53,937 nucleotides of DNA from Caldifarciminota bacterium (GTDB taxonomy: Bacteria; Hydrothermota; UBA3073): positions 1 through 53,937 of the forward strand of contig JAUWGP010000017.1 of NCBI GenBank assembly GCA_030606335.1, read 5' to 3'. The position numbers and the translations under genes were made by a program. Every line of letters begins with the position of its first letter. Position 1 is the first letter of the stretch. Positions 7,985 to 16,731 of the stretch are shown here, in pieces. Below the pieces are notes generated by a model, which saw only the letters and a list, made by a program, of their open reading frames with translations, ran no database searches and was not told where the DNA came from.

Positions 7985-10246
7985 ATGGGTAAAGATAACA
8001 GCTGTATTTTCTGGCGCTTACCGTTATGGATTGGTTTTTTCCTGATAATAGTTTTATCCTTATTGTTCTCTCCATATACATCACTCGCTGGTGAATGGAC
8101 TAATTACACGAATGCAAATGAGGTCTCAGGTTCCTACATAGAAGGGAATTATCTATGGGTAGCTTCAAGGGGTGGTGTAGTAAGATGGAATCTATCAGAT
8201 AGTACTTACACCAAGTTCAACACAAAAGATGGACTGGCTGACAATCAGATGAAGGATGTTTATGCAGATGATGAGGGTAATAAGTGGTTTGGAACTGTTG
8301 AAGGTGTTCAGAAATTTGACAGTGTAACCTGGACAACATATAACACTGATAACTCTCCACTGCCTGATAACACGGTCTTCGCAATTATCCAGGATACACT
8401 GAGTAATTTCTGGTTTGGAACGGGATATGGAATAGCATGCTTTGATGGGATGGACTGGCAGGTTTATACTGACCTTGGTGGTGGGGCAACAAATGTGGCA
8501 GTAAGAGGTATTGGTGTTGATTCCCAAAATAGAATATGGACAGCAAACAACCCTGATGACTATGGTGAATCAGGTGGTGTCTCTGTCTTTGATGGCTCAA
8601 CCTGGACCAGACACGATCCAAATACAAGTAGTATTGGTCAGTACTTTCTTTCTCTTACGGTAGATGGAAATGATGATGTATGGGCTGGTAGTTGGACAGC
8701 AGGTGTATATAGATATGACGAAAGTGGATGGCAGAATTATACGAGTTCAAATTGTGATTTAATGGGAGACCAGATAGAGTGTTTCGATGTTGAAGAGGAT
8801 TCAATTATCTGGATAGGTAACCACAGTTGGTCAACAGGTGGGGTATCAAGGTTTGATGGAACAAACTGGACAAATTATAACACAGATAACAGCGAAATAG
8901 GTGAGAAGGATATATACAGCATCTCAATTGATGGTGATAATAAGTACTTTGGAACGTCGACAAAAGGTGTTTCAAAATACAACGGTTCTTCCTGGTCCTC
9001 TTACAGAACATCAAATGAACCCCACTGCAACTGGATAACATCAATAGACACAGATAATATGGGGAATATCTATTTTGGAACATCATTTTACGGTATTGCT
9101 ATTTTCGATGGGGATATATGGTCATCTTATTATACAGGAAACAGTGGTCTTGGAGATGATTTTATAAATTGTGTCTATTTAGATGATGGAGATACATTAT
9201 GGGTTGGTACTCAGTATGATGGATTATATAAGTATGATGGAATTTCCTGGACTAATTTTGACGAGGGTAATTCCGGGTTACTGGGAAATATCATATTATC
9301 AATAGCAAAGGACTCCCAGAGCAATCTATGGCTTGGAACTGCAGGATGGGATGGTCCCATGGGACAAGATGGTGCACTTGCAAAGTTTGATGGAACAAAC
9401 TGGACAAATTACTATTTACAAAATAGTGGAATAATAGACGATGATGGATTAAATGTAGCAGTTGACAACGGAGACACAATATGGATTGGAACAGAAGAAG
9501 GGGTGAGTAAGTTTGACCAATTTGGTAACGACTGGACAGATTATACAACCGCAGATGGTCTTGCTGATAACTTTGTTACTCGAATTGCAATTGACACAAA
9601 CAATACAAAATGGTTTGCAACACGTTGGGGAGGTGTGAGTAAGTTTGATGGTTCAGGATGGATCAATTACGATGAAAGCGATGGCATTGCTGACAACGAT
9701 GTAAGAGATATTGCAGTTGACGGAGAAAAGATCTGGATAGCCACTGAGAATGGAGTAAGTGTATTCGAGAGCGATAACTGGACAACCTATAGACAGGTAG
9801 ACGGTCTTGCAGATAATGATGTGACCTCAGTCTGTGTGGATAATACAGGTTATAAGTGGTTTGGAACAGCAAAATGTGGAATATCAATGTATGATGATAA
9901 TGAGGTATGTGTATCTGAATCAATCAGTCAATTAAGATATAACCTTTTAGTTTATCCAAATCCATTCAGGGAGAAAACGGTTATCAGTTATCAGTTATCG
10001 GTTATCAGTAAGAACCAAAAACCGATTACTGGTTACCAATTACCGATTACCCTGTCCATCTACGACCTTTCTGGTCGTCTAATTCGTACTATTACGCCTT
10101 ATGCTTCTCGCATTACGCCTTACGAAGTGACATGGGACGGTACGGATGAAACTAGAGAGAGAGTAAAAACAGGGGTTTATTTCATAAAACTACAAACGGA
10201 ATCAGGCAGGACTATTGGAACAGGGAAAATGATATTCATAAAATAA
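7985..10246 (+). CDS. Secreted two-component-regulator-type beta-propeller protein with sorting tail
   Basis: 753 aa. A hydrophobic N-terminal signal segment (about residues 14-35) is followed by roughly 13 repeats of about 45 residues built on W(F/I/V)GT...GVxxFDGxxWTxY...LADNxVxxIAVD. This is the Reg_prop/YVTN-like propeller pattern known from hybrid sensors, here without kinase or membrane domains. The C-terminus is a FlgD/T9SS-like Ig domain (LSIYDLSGRLIRT, then GVYFIKLQTESG, ending MIFIK). Inference: an exported surface or secreted binding protein. Odd: residues about 664-715 encode dispersed DNA repeats (see findings). It is followed by a second tailed protein. Confidence 0.8.
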   Translation: MGKDNSCIFWRLPLWIGFFLIIVLSLLFSPYTSLAGEWTNYTNANEVSGSYIEGNYLWVASRGGVVRWNLSDSTYTKFNTKDGLADNQMKDVYADDEGNKWFGTVEGVQKFDSVTWTTYNTDNSPLPDNTVFAIIQDTLSNFWFGTGYGIACFDGMDWQVYTDLGGGATNVAVRGIGVDSQNRIWTANNPDDYGESGGVSVFDGSTWTRHDPNTSSIGQYFLSLTVDGNDDVWAGSWTAGVYRYDESGWQNYTSSNCDLMGDQIECFDVEEDSIIWIGNHSWSTGGVSRFDGTNWTNYNTDNSEIGEKDIYSISIDGDNKYFGTSTKGVSKYNGSSWSSYRTSNEPHCNWITSIDTDNMGNIYFGTSFYGIAIFDGDIWSSYYTGNSGLGDDFINCVYLDDGDTLWVGTQYDGLYKYDGISWTNFDEGNSGLLGNIILSIAKDSQSNLWLGTAGWDGPMGQDGALAKFDGTNWTNYYLQNSGIIDDDGLNVAVDNGDTIWIGTEEGVSKFDQFGNDWTDYTTADGLADNFVTRIAIDTNNTKWFATRWGGVSKFDGSGWINYDESDGIADNDVRDIAVDGEKIWIATENGVSVFESDNWTTYRQVDGLADNDVTSVCVDNTGYKWFGTAKCGISMYDDNEVCVSESISQLRYNLLVYPNPFREKTVISYQLSVISKNQKPITGYQLPITLSIYDLSGRLIRTITPYASRITPYEVTWDGTDETRERVKTGVYFIKLQTESGRTIGTGKMIFIK
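9976..10128 (+). repeat. Dispersed repeats inside the coding sequence of the sorting domain
   Basis: TTATCAG(T) is iterated at 9980-10010, then CCGATTACTGGTTACCAATTACCGATTACC at 10022-10051, and ATTACGCCTTATGCTTCTCGCATTACGCCTTACG at 10090-10124. They translate as VISYQLSVIS, PITGYQLPIT and ITPYASRITPYE inside an otherwise ordinary Ig-like tail. The reading frame stays open through them. Confidence 0.65.
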
Positions 10247-10368
10247 TCAGCGCCTGCCTGCCGGTAGGCAGGATAGGCAGGGATTAAACGGATTGATCTG
10301 ATTATTTAGATTCTCAACATACAAAATGTTCAATCCAGTATGATTCTTAAATTAAGGAGAAAAGAGAA
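10247..10368. repeat. CCTGCC-type palindrome plus AACGGATT element
   Basis: CGCCTGCCTGCCGGTAGGCAGG at 10252-10273 is a palindromic hairpin, followed by GGGATTAAACGGATTGATCTGATT. A damaged copy of the whole arrangement sits at 12500-12548, after the next gene. Other copies of the hairpin are at 19080, 22071 and 40391. An AAGGAG ribosome binding site for the next gene lies at about 10355. Confidence 0.7.
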
Positions 10369-12456
10369 ATGAAAAAAATAAAAGTATCTCTCATACCAAT
10401 ATGTTGTTCGATGTTATTATACTCCTTATTATTTGGGCAACTTACCGGAATTAAGTATATTGGAGTAACTTCTCCAGATTACACAACTCTTGAATCTGCA
10501 ATTAGTGATTTGAATTTACAGGGAGTCGGTGCAGGTGGGGTAACTTTCTTGATTTTTGATGGAACTTATACTGAAAATGACAACCTGATAATCTCCGATG
10601 TTACGGGAACCGACGAAAATACCGTAGTCTTCCAGCCAGATGTTGGGGCTACAGTGGAAATTAATGTAACAATAACAACGACTGGAAATGCTGGAATAAG
10701 AATCCATAATTCTGACTATATCAGTTTTAATGGGACTCCATATGGTAGTAATAATGAAAGCAGAAATTTGAGAATAAACGGATGGCGCGTAAATGACGAT
10801 GACGAGATACCTACTATTTGGATTTCTAATGGCTCTGACCACTGCAGTTTGAAAAATATGATTATATTTAATGAAGATAATACTGATAGAACCGGCTACT
10901 CTATGCCAGTATACTTTTCTACTTATTTTGCAGGAGAACCTCTTGATGGTATGGAATCTATCACGCTTTACAACTGCGAAGTTATAGGAGGTAGCACTTT
11001 TGGAGTTTATATGGATGGAGAACCAGGGCAGAATTTGGTTGACTTTCAAATTATCAAAAATGATATTCACGATTTTAATAAATATGGAATATATATTTAT
11101 ACAAATGTTATCAATTGTAACGTTGAAGGAAATGAAGTCTACCAGACAATTCAGGGTAATACCTCTGTTTATGGTATCAGGGCTGGTTCATCGAGCTGTA
11201 GCGGAACTAAAATCCACCATAACTATATACATGACTTGTGGAGTAGTTCTACTGCCAAACCTTATGGTATATTTATAACCCAGAACTCACATCATAATTT
11301 GATTTATAATAACATCATATATCTTTATCCCGAACCCACTGTGAATAAGGCTTATGGAATCTACCGTGCAGATACTGATTCTACCTATAACGAATTTTAC
11401 TACAACACAGTATATATGGGGGGTATTAGCACTATAACCAGGTCGTCCTATTGTTTTATTACTTATGCAGACTATGGTGGTGATATTTTCAAGAACAATA
11501 TTCTAATAAATGAGAGAACAGGAGGTGGAAATAATCATTACGCCATAAAAATGAAAACAGAGACCTTTGATGAGAGTGATTTCAATTTCTTAACTGTAAA
11601 TTCTGATGTCCCCACCGACGATCGTTTTGTGGCACAGTTGGGTACTACAAATTACAACACTTTAGAAGACCTGCAGAATGCTCCTGGATATGCTCCAAGA
11701 GACCAAAATTCTCTCTCAGGTGATCCGAATTTGACCTTTCCCGATTTGCATTTGGACTCAATCAGTATTTGCATTGGTGTCGGAACTCCAATCCCGGGCA
11801 TTCTAACAGATTTTGATTATGACCTGCGTGACCCATCAAATCCAGATATTGGAGCGGATGAATTTATGCCTGAAAATCATGCACCGGAAATCACTTATTT
11901 TTTCCCAGAAGACACCGCCTTTACAATAGAACAAAATACAGAACAACTATTTAGCATAACAGCCACTGATGCTGACGATGACTCTTTAATTTATTTCTGG
12001 TATATCAACGATGAAGAGCAAAGCGAAAACACCAACGAATTTATTTATACCTTCTCAGATACCGGTGAAGTTATTATAAAGGCACTTGTTTCTGATAGTG
12101 AGCTGGCGGATAGCACATTATGGTATGTTACGATCATTCTTCTTGGAACTAACGATGATAACACACTTCTGCCAAAAGTTACAAAACTTCATCAAAATAC
12201 ACCAAATCCGTTCAACATATCCACTACTGTAAATTACGAACTCTCTCAGTATGCACTGGTTGAAATAAACATTTACGACGTAAAAGGGGGATTAGTTCAA
12301 AATCTCGTTAATAAAATAAAGGCTCCCGGAGTTTACACCGTGGTCTGGAATGGAAGAAATAAAAGAGGTGTTATTCAATCCTGCGGGATTTACTTCTACC
12401 AGTTAAAAGCAGGGAAAAGGATTATTGGAACAAAGCGTATGCTCTTATTGAAGTAA
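10369..12456 (+). CDS. Secreted right-handed beta-helix protein with Ig-like and sorting domains
   Basis: 695 aa. Signal peptide at residues 1-23. Residues about 30-480 show the irregular N/I/Y-rich rungs of a parallel beta-helix (GIRIHNSDYISFNG, NLIYNNIIYLY, KNNILINERTG), as in pectate-lyase-like or NosD-like folds. Residues about 500-590 are an Ig/cadherin-like domain (NHAPEITYFFPEDTAF, then ATDADDDSLIYFWY). The last 85 residues are a T9SS type A-like tail (INIYDVKGGLVQNL, GIYFYQLKAG, ending RMLLLK). No catalytic residues can be assigned, so it may be an adhesin or a polysaccharide-active protein. Confidence 0.8.
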   Translation: MKKIKVSLIPICCSMLLYSLLFGQLTGIKYIGVTSPDYTTLESAISDLNLQGVGAGGVTFLIFDGTYTENDNLIISDVTGTDENTVVFQPDVGATVEINVTITTTGNAGIRIHNSDYISFNGTPYGSNNESRNLRINGWRVNDDDEIPTIWISNGSDHCSLKNMIIFNEDNTDRTGYSMPVYFSTYFAGEPLDGMESITLYNCEVIGGSTFGVYMDGEPGQNLVDFQIIKNDIHDFNKYGIYIYTNVINCNVEGNEVYQTIQGNTSVYGIRAGSSSCSGTKIHHNYIHDLWSSSTAKPYGIFITQNSHHNLIYNNIIYLYPEPTVNKAYGIYRADTDSTYNEFYYNTVYMGGISTITRSSYCFITYADYGGDIFKNNILINERTGGGNNHYAIKMKTETFDESDFNFLTVNSDVPTDDRFVAQLGTTNYNTLEDLQNAPGYAPRDQNSLSGDPNLTFPDLHLDSISICIGVGTPIPGILTDFDYDLRDPSNPDIGADEFMPENHAPEITYFFPEDTAFTIEQNTEQLFSITATDADDDSLIYFWYINDEEQSENTNEFIYTFSDTGEVIIKALVSDSELADSTLWYVTIILLGTNDDNTLLPKVTKLHQNTPNPFNISTTVNYELSQYALVEINIYDVKGGLVQNLVNKIKAPGVYTVVWNGRNKRGVIQSCGIYFYQLKAGKRIIGTKRMLLLK

Positions 12457-12557
12457 TAAAGGGGATTAACAGCTATAACACATATAGAAGACAATTCTTC
12501 ATCGCCTGCCTGCCGGTAGTTGGGGATTTAACGGATTAAGCTGATTTTTTATACTTC

Positions 12558-12766
12558 TTAAACATTAACCTTTACTTTTTTCTCTCCTGTCAATTCACCG
12601 ATTAGTGAGTAGTATGTATCTCTATTTTTGATGCATCCAGGGTCAGGTCCCATTAAATCTCCTGTATATTCATATGCCCTTGCCCGACATCCTGTTTCTT
12701 ACCATCTATTATATTTCTCTACTTGGTTATATTCTTTCATGCAACCAATATCTCTGATATATATAT
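12558..12766 (-). pseudogene. Remnant of an unrecognised gene with an internal stop
   Basis: Reading leftwards, one frame gives YIRDIGCMKEYNQVEKYNRW, a TAA stop at 12699-12701, then about 46 more residues including YEYTGDLMGPDPGCIKNRD and YYSLIGELTGEKK, ending at TAA 12558. The continuity of protein-like sequence across one stop suggests a recently broken gene or a fragment of one. I do not recognise the family. Confidence 0.45.
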
Positions 12767-13070
12767 CTTTTCTATATTCATAATTGTGTTCACCTCATAG
12801 GGTAACTTATCTTTCCTTACTCTCTTTACTCGAGCAAAACGAAGGGTATAAGCAAAATTTACTCCTCTTGCCGGCTCTATAAGGAGAGTTTAGAACCTTA
12901 GTCATTATGCCCTCATGTCCTTGAGATATTGCACTCTGAAAAAAATTATCAGCTTCTCCCCTATTTCCTGTAAATTCTTTTTTATGAGAAATTCTATATC
13001 ATTTATTACATCATAAATAATCTGTAGATGCAATTTTCTTTGAATATTTTGTAACCTCTGAAAAAAGCAT
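12738..13070 (-). pseudogene. Decayed ATP-dependent DNA ligase
   Basis: Minus-strand pieces match ATP-dependent (archaeal/viral-type) DNA ligase. MLFSEVTKYSKKIASTD resembles the usual N-terminus and is followed by stops. Then FFQSAISQGHEGIMTKVLNS, continuing PYRAGKRSKF, is the motif IV region (EGIMxK). After a frame change, VNFAYTLRFARVKRVRKDK resembles the C-terminal OB-domain (LRFPR...RxDK). The nucleotidyl-lysine motif and most of the roughly 560 residues are missing. This is a deletion- and frameshift-ridden relic. Confidence 0.65.
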
Positions 13071-13079
13071 GATTTTTCG

Positions 13080-13113
13080 GTAATAACAGCGTAAACGCTG
13101 TCACTCCATTTCC
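13080..13113. repeat. Small hairpin 3' of truA
   Basis: ACAGCG-TAAA-CGCTGT (13085-13100) forms a 6-bp hairpin just beyond the stop of the leftward truA gene. It ends with CACTCCA, a word shared with the palindromes at 2690 and 40425, so it is more likely part of that repeat family than a classic terminator. Confidence 0.4.
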
Positions 13114-13821
13114 TTAATATATCACCTGTTTAAGATACAAGCCGCTTGCTGGAGCAAGAGCTGTCCTACCCTCTTCCCCATTCAGCATTCTGATTATAGT
13201 ATCTCTATTTAACTTCCCCCTTGAAAAAAGCAGAGCAGTACCAATCATCATTCTCACCTGTTTATGTAAAAACCTGTTTCCTTCAACCTCAAAATGCACC
13301 TCATCTCCCTCCTCATACACTTCAAATCTTCTTATGTTGCATAAACCACTGTCTCTTTTTGTAAATCTCTCGAAATTATGTTCTCCATAAAAAACTTGTG
13401 TAATTTCCTTTAGTAAATCCATGTTAAATTTAAATCGGTATTCACCAACATAATTTCTCCATAAAGGTGATTTCCCTTTTAAAAGTCGGTAAAGATAGAT
13501 TCTTACCTTTGCAGAGTATCTTGCATGGAACTCATCAGGTACTTTTATTGCATCTTTAATATATATATCCTCTGGTAGATTTGCGTTGGTTGCGCTTCTA
13601 AGCTTCTCCGGGGTTAACCTTGAGGATGTATGAAAATTAACAACCTGGGCAAGTGCGTGGACACCCTTATCTGTTCTTCCTGCACAGTTAGTACTTACAT
13701 TCTCACCTGTAACCCTTTGAATAGCGAATTCAATCTCACCCCTTATGGTTCGTTTTCTGGGTTGTATCTCATATCCAGAAAAATTTGAACCATCATATTC
13801 TATAATAAACATTAAGTTCAT
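13114..13821 (-). CDS. truA: tRNA pseudouridine(38-40) synthase TruA
   Basis: 235 aa, slightly shorter than the typical 245-270. TruA isomerises uridines 38-40 in the tRNA anticodon arm. The catalytic aspartate is in the signature GRTDKGVHA (Asp51). Also visible are the N-terminal IEYDGSNFSGYE, the FHARYSAKVRIYLYRL region, and the C-terminal EGNRFLHKQVRMMIGTALL. It lies 14 bases after the TatD gene in the same direction, so the two are probably co-transcribed. Confidence 0.95.
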   Translation of the reverse strand: MNLMFIIEYDGSNFSGYEIQPRKRTIRGEIEFAIQRVTGENVSTNCAGRTDKGVHALAQVVNFHTSSRLTPEKLRSATNANLPEDIYIKDAIKVPDEFHARYSAKVRIYLYRLLKGKSPLWRNYVGEYRFKFNMDLLKEITQVFYGEHNFERFTKRDSGLCNIRRFEVYEEGDEVHFEVEGNRFLHKQVRMMIGTALLFSRGKLNRDTIIRMLNGEEGRTALAPASGLYLKQVIY

Positions 13822-13835
13822 AAGGAATTATTTGA

Positions 13836-14570
13836 CTATAGGTTAAAGACCTTTATTGCATTTCTTTCAGTAATGTCTTCTAAATCTTTTATCGGTACCT
13901 GTTTTATCTCAGATAGTTTTGATAGTGTAAGAACGATGTTCTTGGGTTCATTTCTCTTTCCCCTTTCCGGTCCAAGAACAGGCGCATCAGATTCTAAAAG
14001 CATGTTTTTAAGAGGAACTGCTTCAGCAAGTTGTTGCTTTTGTGTGGAGTGTATTGTAGATGGAGGAAAGGAAAAGTAAAATCCATGCTCCACTCCTTTA
14101 AGTGCGTCCTTAACCTTACCATCAAATGCGTGCATAACAACAACACCTGCTGTTTCCTCTATTAATATTTGTATAGTATCCCTCCCCGCATTCCTTGAAT
14201 GTATGACAAGAGGAAGTTTAAGGACTTTTGCAAGTCGGATAAAATTTCTAAAATTCTCAGCCATTCTCTCCCGTTTTTCTTTTACCCTATAATAATCCAT
14301 CCCTATCTCACCCACTCCTACTATATTCTCTCTATTTTCTTTTATAAGTTCTGAAATCTTTTTATACTCATTTAAACCAGGTTCCATACCAAGTGTTGTA
14401 TAAACAATGCCCTTATAATTCCTTGAAATTTCTAAGCTTGCAATTCCGGATTCGTAATCTATTGAAGCATCTATTATGACCTTTATACCTGTATCTACAG
14501 CCCTTTTTATAACCTTATTTCTATCGGCATCAAAATCATTATCATTTATATGTGCATGTACATCTATCAT
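13836..14570 (-). CDS. TatD family hydrolase
   Basis: 244 aa, typical for the family of metal-dependent TIM-barrel hydrolases (TatD/YcfH, DNA 3'-exonuclease or D-aminoacyl-tRNA deacylase related). Metal ligands are visible: MIDVHAHIND at the N-terminus, GVGEIGMDYY near residue 85, VIHSRNAG near 120, and LLESDAPVLGP near 195. Upstream of truA in a probable two-gene operon. The precise substrate cannot be read from the sequence. Confidence 0.88.
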   Translation of the reverse strand: MIDVHAHINDNDFDADRNKVIKRAVDTGIKVIIDASIDYESGIASLEISRNYKGIVYTTLGMEPGLNEYKKISELIKENRENIVGVGEIGMDYYRVKEKRERMAENFRNFIRLAKVLKLPLVIHSRNAGRDTIQILIEETAGVVVMHAFDGKVKDALKGVEHGFYFSFPPSTIHSTQKQQLAEAVPLKNMLLESDAPVLGPERGKRNEPKNIVLTLSKLSEIKQVPIKDLEDITERNAIKVFNL

Positions 14571-14775
14571 ACTACAAAAAGACTAAAGACTGAAGACAAC
14601 AGACTAAAAGATAGTAAGCAGTATGCATTAAGCAGTAAGCACCAGAAAAGACTAAAGACAGCAGACCAGGGACTGATGGAAAAAGGATAAATTACTAATT
14701 GCTCTAATTTCTAATGTCAAATTATAGACCAAAGGGAAAGGAAAAAGGAAAAATAAATCGAAAAGGAGTGATCTC
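14571..14775. repeat. Repeat-containing spacer, AGTAAGCAGTATGCA copy 2
   Basis: GACTAAAGACTGAAGACAAC followed by AGTAAGCAGTATGCATTAAGCAGTAAGCA (14582-14640) matches the spacer at 7700-7750. I see no other signal. Confidence 0.6.
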
Positions 14776-16323
14776 TTATAATGGAGTACTTTGTATCATC
14801 TTTATCGCATCAGGGATTTTGTCCATCACATCCCCGGCAATAACAGAGTATTCAGTTTTTCTTTCTGCAGCAAGGTCACCTGATAATCCATGAATAAACA
14901 CACCAAGAACTGAAGAGAGGAAGATATCCACACCCTGTGCACAAAAACCTGCAATAATACCAGTCAATACATCTCCTGAACCCGCTGTTGCAAGAGCAGA
15001 GCTACCAGTAGTATTAACAAAGCACCTTCCCTCTGGTGAAGCTACCACTGTTGGAGCACCCTTTAAAACCAGAATAACATTCCATTCTTTAGCCAGCTCA
15101 ATAGCAATGTCTATCCTATTCATATTTATATACCCAACATTTTCTCCAGTTAACCTGGAAAGCTCCCCTGGATGTGGTGTAAGAATAAGGGTTGGATGTT
15201 TCTTTTTAAGGTCACTTCTTTTTAAATTATTTAATCCATCAGCATCAATTATAATGGGTTTCTCCGAACTCTCGATAATTTTTATTATAAGCTCTCTTGT
15301 CTCTTTATGGATACCAATACCTGGACCCAATGCAAATACATCTATATTCTCGATATACTTATCAAGCACACCTACTGCCGAACTTGCCAATGTTTGTGAA
15401 TTAGTTTCAGGCAGTGGAATTGTCACTACCTCTGTTACTTTCTCTTCGAGTATATGATTAAGGCTTTCAGGAATACCAAGATAGACGAGACCCGCACCAC
15501 TTCTCAGGGCAGAGATTGAAGAAAGTTCTGCAGCTCCAGTAAAACCAGGAGAACCAGCAAGTATCAAAATCTTTCCAAAGGTACCCTTATGTCCATATTG
15601 CGGTCTCTCTGGCAGGATTGACCGTGCAAGAACTCTATCTATCAATTCAACATCTATCTCATCTAAGATGTATTGGGGAGTTCCAATGTCTATTACACAC
15701 AGTTTGCCACAATAATCCCTCCCAGGATAAAGATAAAGACCTCTTTTTGGAAGACACATAGTGCAGGTAAGATTTGCCCTTACACACGAACCTTCAATAC
15801 TTCCATCCATAGAATTAATACCTGACGGAACATCTATAGAAACATTTGAAATCTTCCTATCATTTATTAATTCAATTATATCAACCGCAATACCCTTTAT
15901 CCTGCCCTTAAATCCTGTTCCAAAAATAGCATCCACAATAATATCCGCAGCATCAAGCGATTCTTTGAATGTCGTAAGTATCTTATTATTAAAGATTTCA
16001 CATACATCAATGCCCATATTGAGAATAATCTCAAGATTAATTCGGGCATCACCTTTTACATCTTTAATTTTACCAATAAGAAAAACAGATATATCTGCCT
16101 TCCTCTTCTTAAGGCATCGTGATATAACAAAACCGTCTCCACCGTTATTACCTTTACCACATACTATAATAATCTTTTTGTACTCAAGAGGACCATATTC
16201 CTCCTCCATTTTATCTACTGTTCCTCTCCCTGCATTCTCCATTAAAACAACACCTGGGATACCAACCTCTTCGATAGCCCATTTATCTATTTTTTTCATC
16301 TCGTCTGGTTTTACAAGTTTCAT
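14776..16323 (-). CDS. nnr: Bifunctional NAD(P)H-hydrate epimerase / ADP-dependent dehydratase
   Basis: 515 aa, the usual length of the fused enzyme that repairs hydrated NAD(P)H. The N-terminal epimerase domain (about 1-215) has VLMENAGRG, CGKGNNGGDGFVI and DVPSGINSMDG. The C-terminal ADP/ATP-dependent dehydratase domain has GHKGTFGKILILAGSPGFTG, DADGLNNL, TPHPGELSRLTG and the nucleotide-site ATAGSGDVLTGIIAG. Alone in its unit, leftward, between tatD and plsX. Both catalytic halves look intact. Confidence 0.95.
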   Translation of the reverse strand: MKLVKPDEMKKIDKWAIEEVGIPGVVLMENAGRGTVDKMEEEYGPLEYKKIIIVCGKGNNGGDGFVISRCLKKRKADISVFLIGKIKDVKGDARINLEIILNMGIDVCEIFNNKILTTFKESLDAADIIVDAIFGTGFKGRIKGIAVDIIELINDRKISNVSIDVPSGINSMDGSIEGSCVRANLTCTMCLPKRGLYLYPGRDYCGKLCVIDIGTPQYILDEIDVELIDRVLARSILPERPQYGHKGTFGKILILAGSPGFTGAAELSSISALRSGAGLVYLGIPESLNHILEEKVTEVVTIPLPETNSQTLASSAVGVLDKYIENIDVFALGPGIGIHKETRELIIKIIESSEKPIIIDADGLNNLKRSDLKKKHPTLILTPHPGELSRLTGENVGYINMNRIDIAIELAKEWNVILVLKGAPTVVASPEGRCFVNTTGSSALATAGSGDVLTGIIAGFCAQGVDIFLSSVLGVFIHGLSGDLAAERKTEYSVIAGDVMDKIPDAIKMIQSTPL

Positions 16324-16731
16324 AATACTTCCTTCTTATATATTTAGTAGTACAAAAAATTTAACCACAGATTCACCCTGTTAAATACTTACAAAATTAA
16401 GTACAGTCATCACTCCTAGTATTATATTTAACAGGGGCACCACAGAGGAATCAATTCAAAATTATAAATTTGCGAACAATCGTTTGTAAACTGCTAATTT
16501 TTTATATTGTTTCATTGTCTCTGTAATCTCTGTGACCTCTCTATCATTCTCAAGATTCGTCAGGATACGGATCCGCATGGTTAAAACTAATCTCTTTCTC
16601 CCATCTTCTATTTTTCCGACATTAAAATTTATCAATAGTCTAATTTTTTCCTTTGAAGAAATACTTTTTGAGAGCACAGAGAATCAATTCTTTCTCTGTG
16701 CCCTCTGTGGTTTATTTCGTATACTTTCATA
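16324..16731. repeat. Spacer with CACAGAGG dispersed repeats
   Basis: No convincing gene. AACCACAGATTCACC (16364), CACCACAGAGGAATC (16438), CTCTGTAATCTCTGTGACCTCTC (16519) and CTCTGTGCCCTCTGTGGTTTA (16693-16713) are members of one dispersed repeat family with arms in both orientations, so the region can form long imperfect hairpins. A 71-codon open frame here (16462-16677, minus) consists mostly of repeat sequence. Confidence 0.6.

Noticed and set aside
10516..11070. A 184-codon leftward frame inside the beta-helix gene
   Set aside because: It is opposite a well-supported secreted protein gene and shows no family resemblance; antisense shadow.
16462..16677. A 71-codon leftward frame before plsX
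   Set aside because: Composed largely of CACAGAGG-type dispersed repeats, with biased residues and no start signal.
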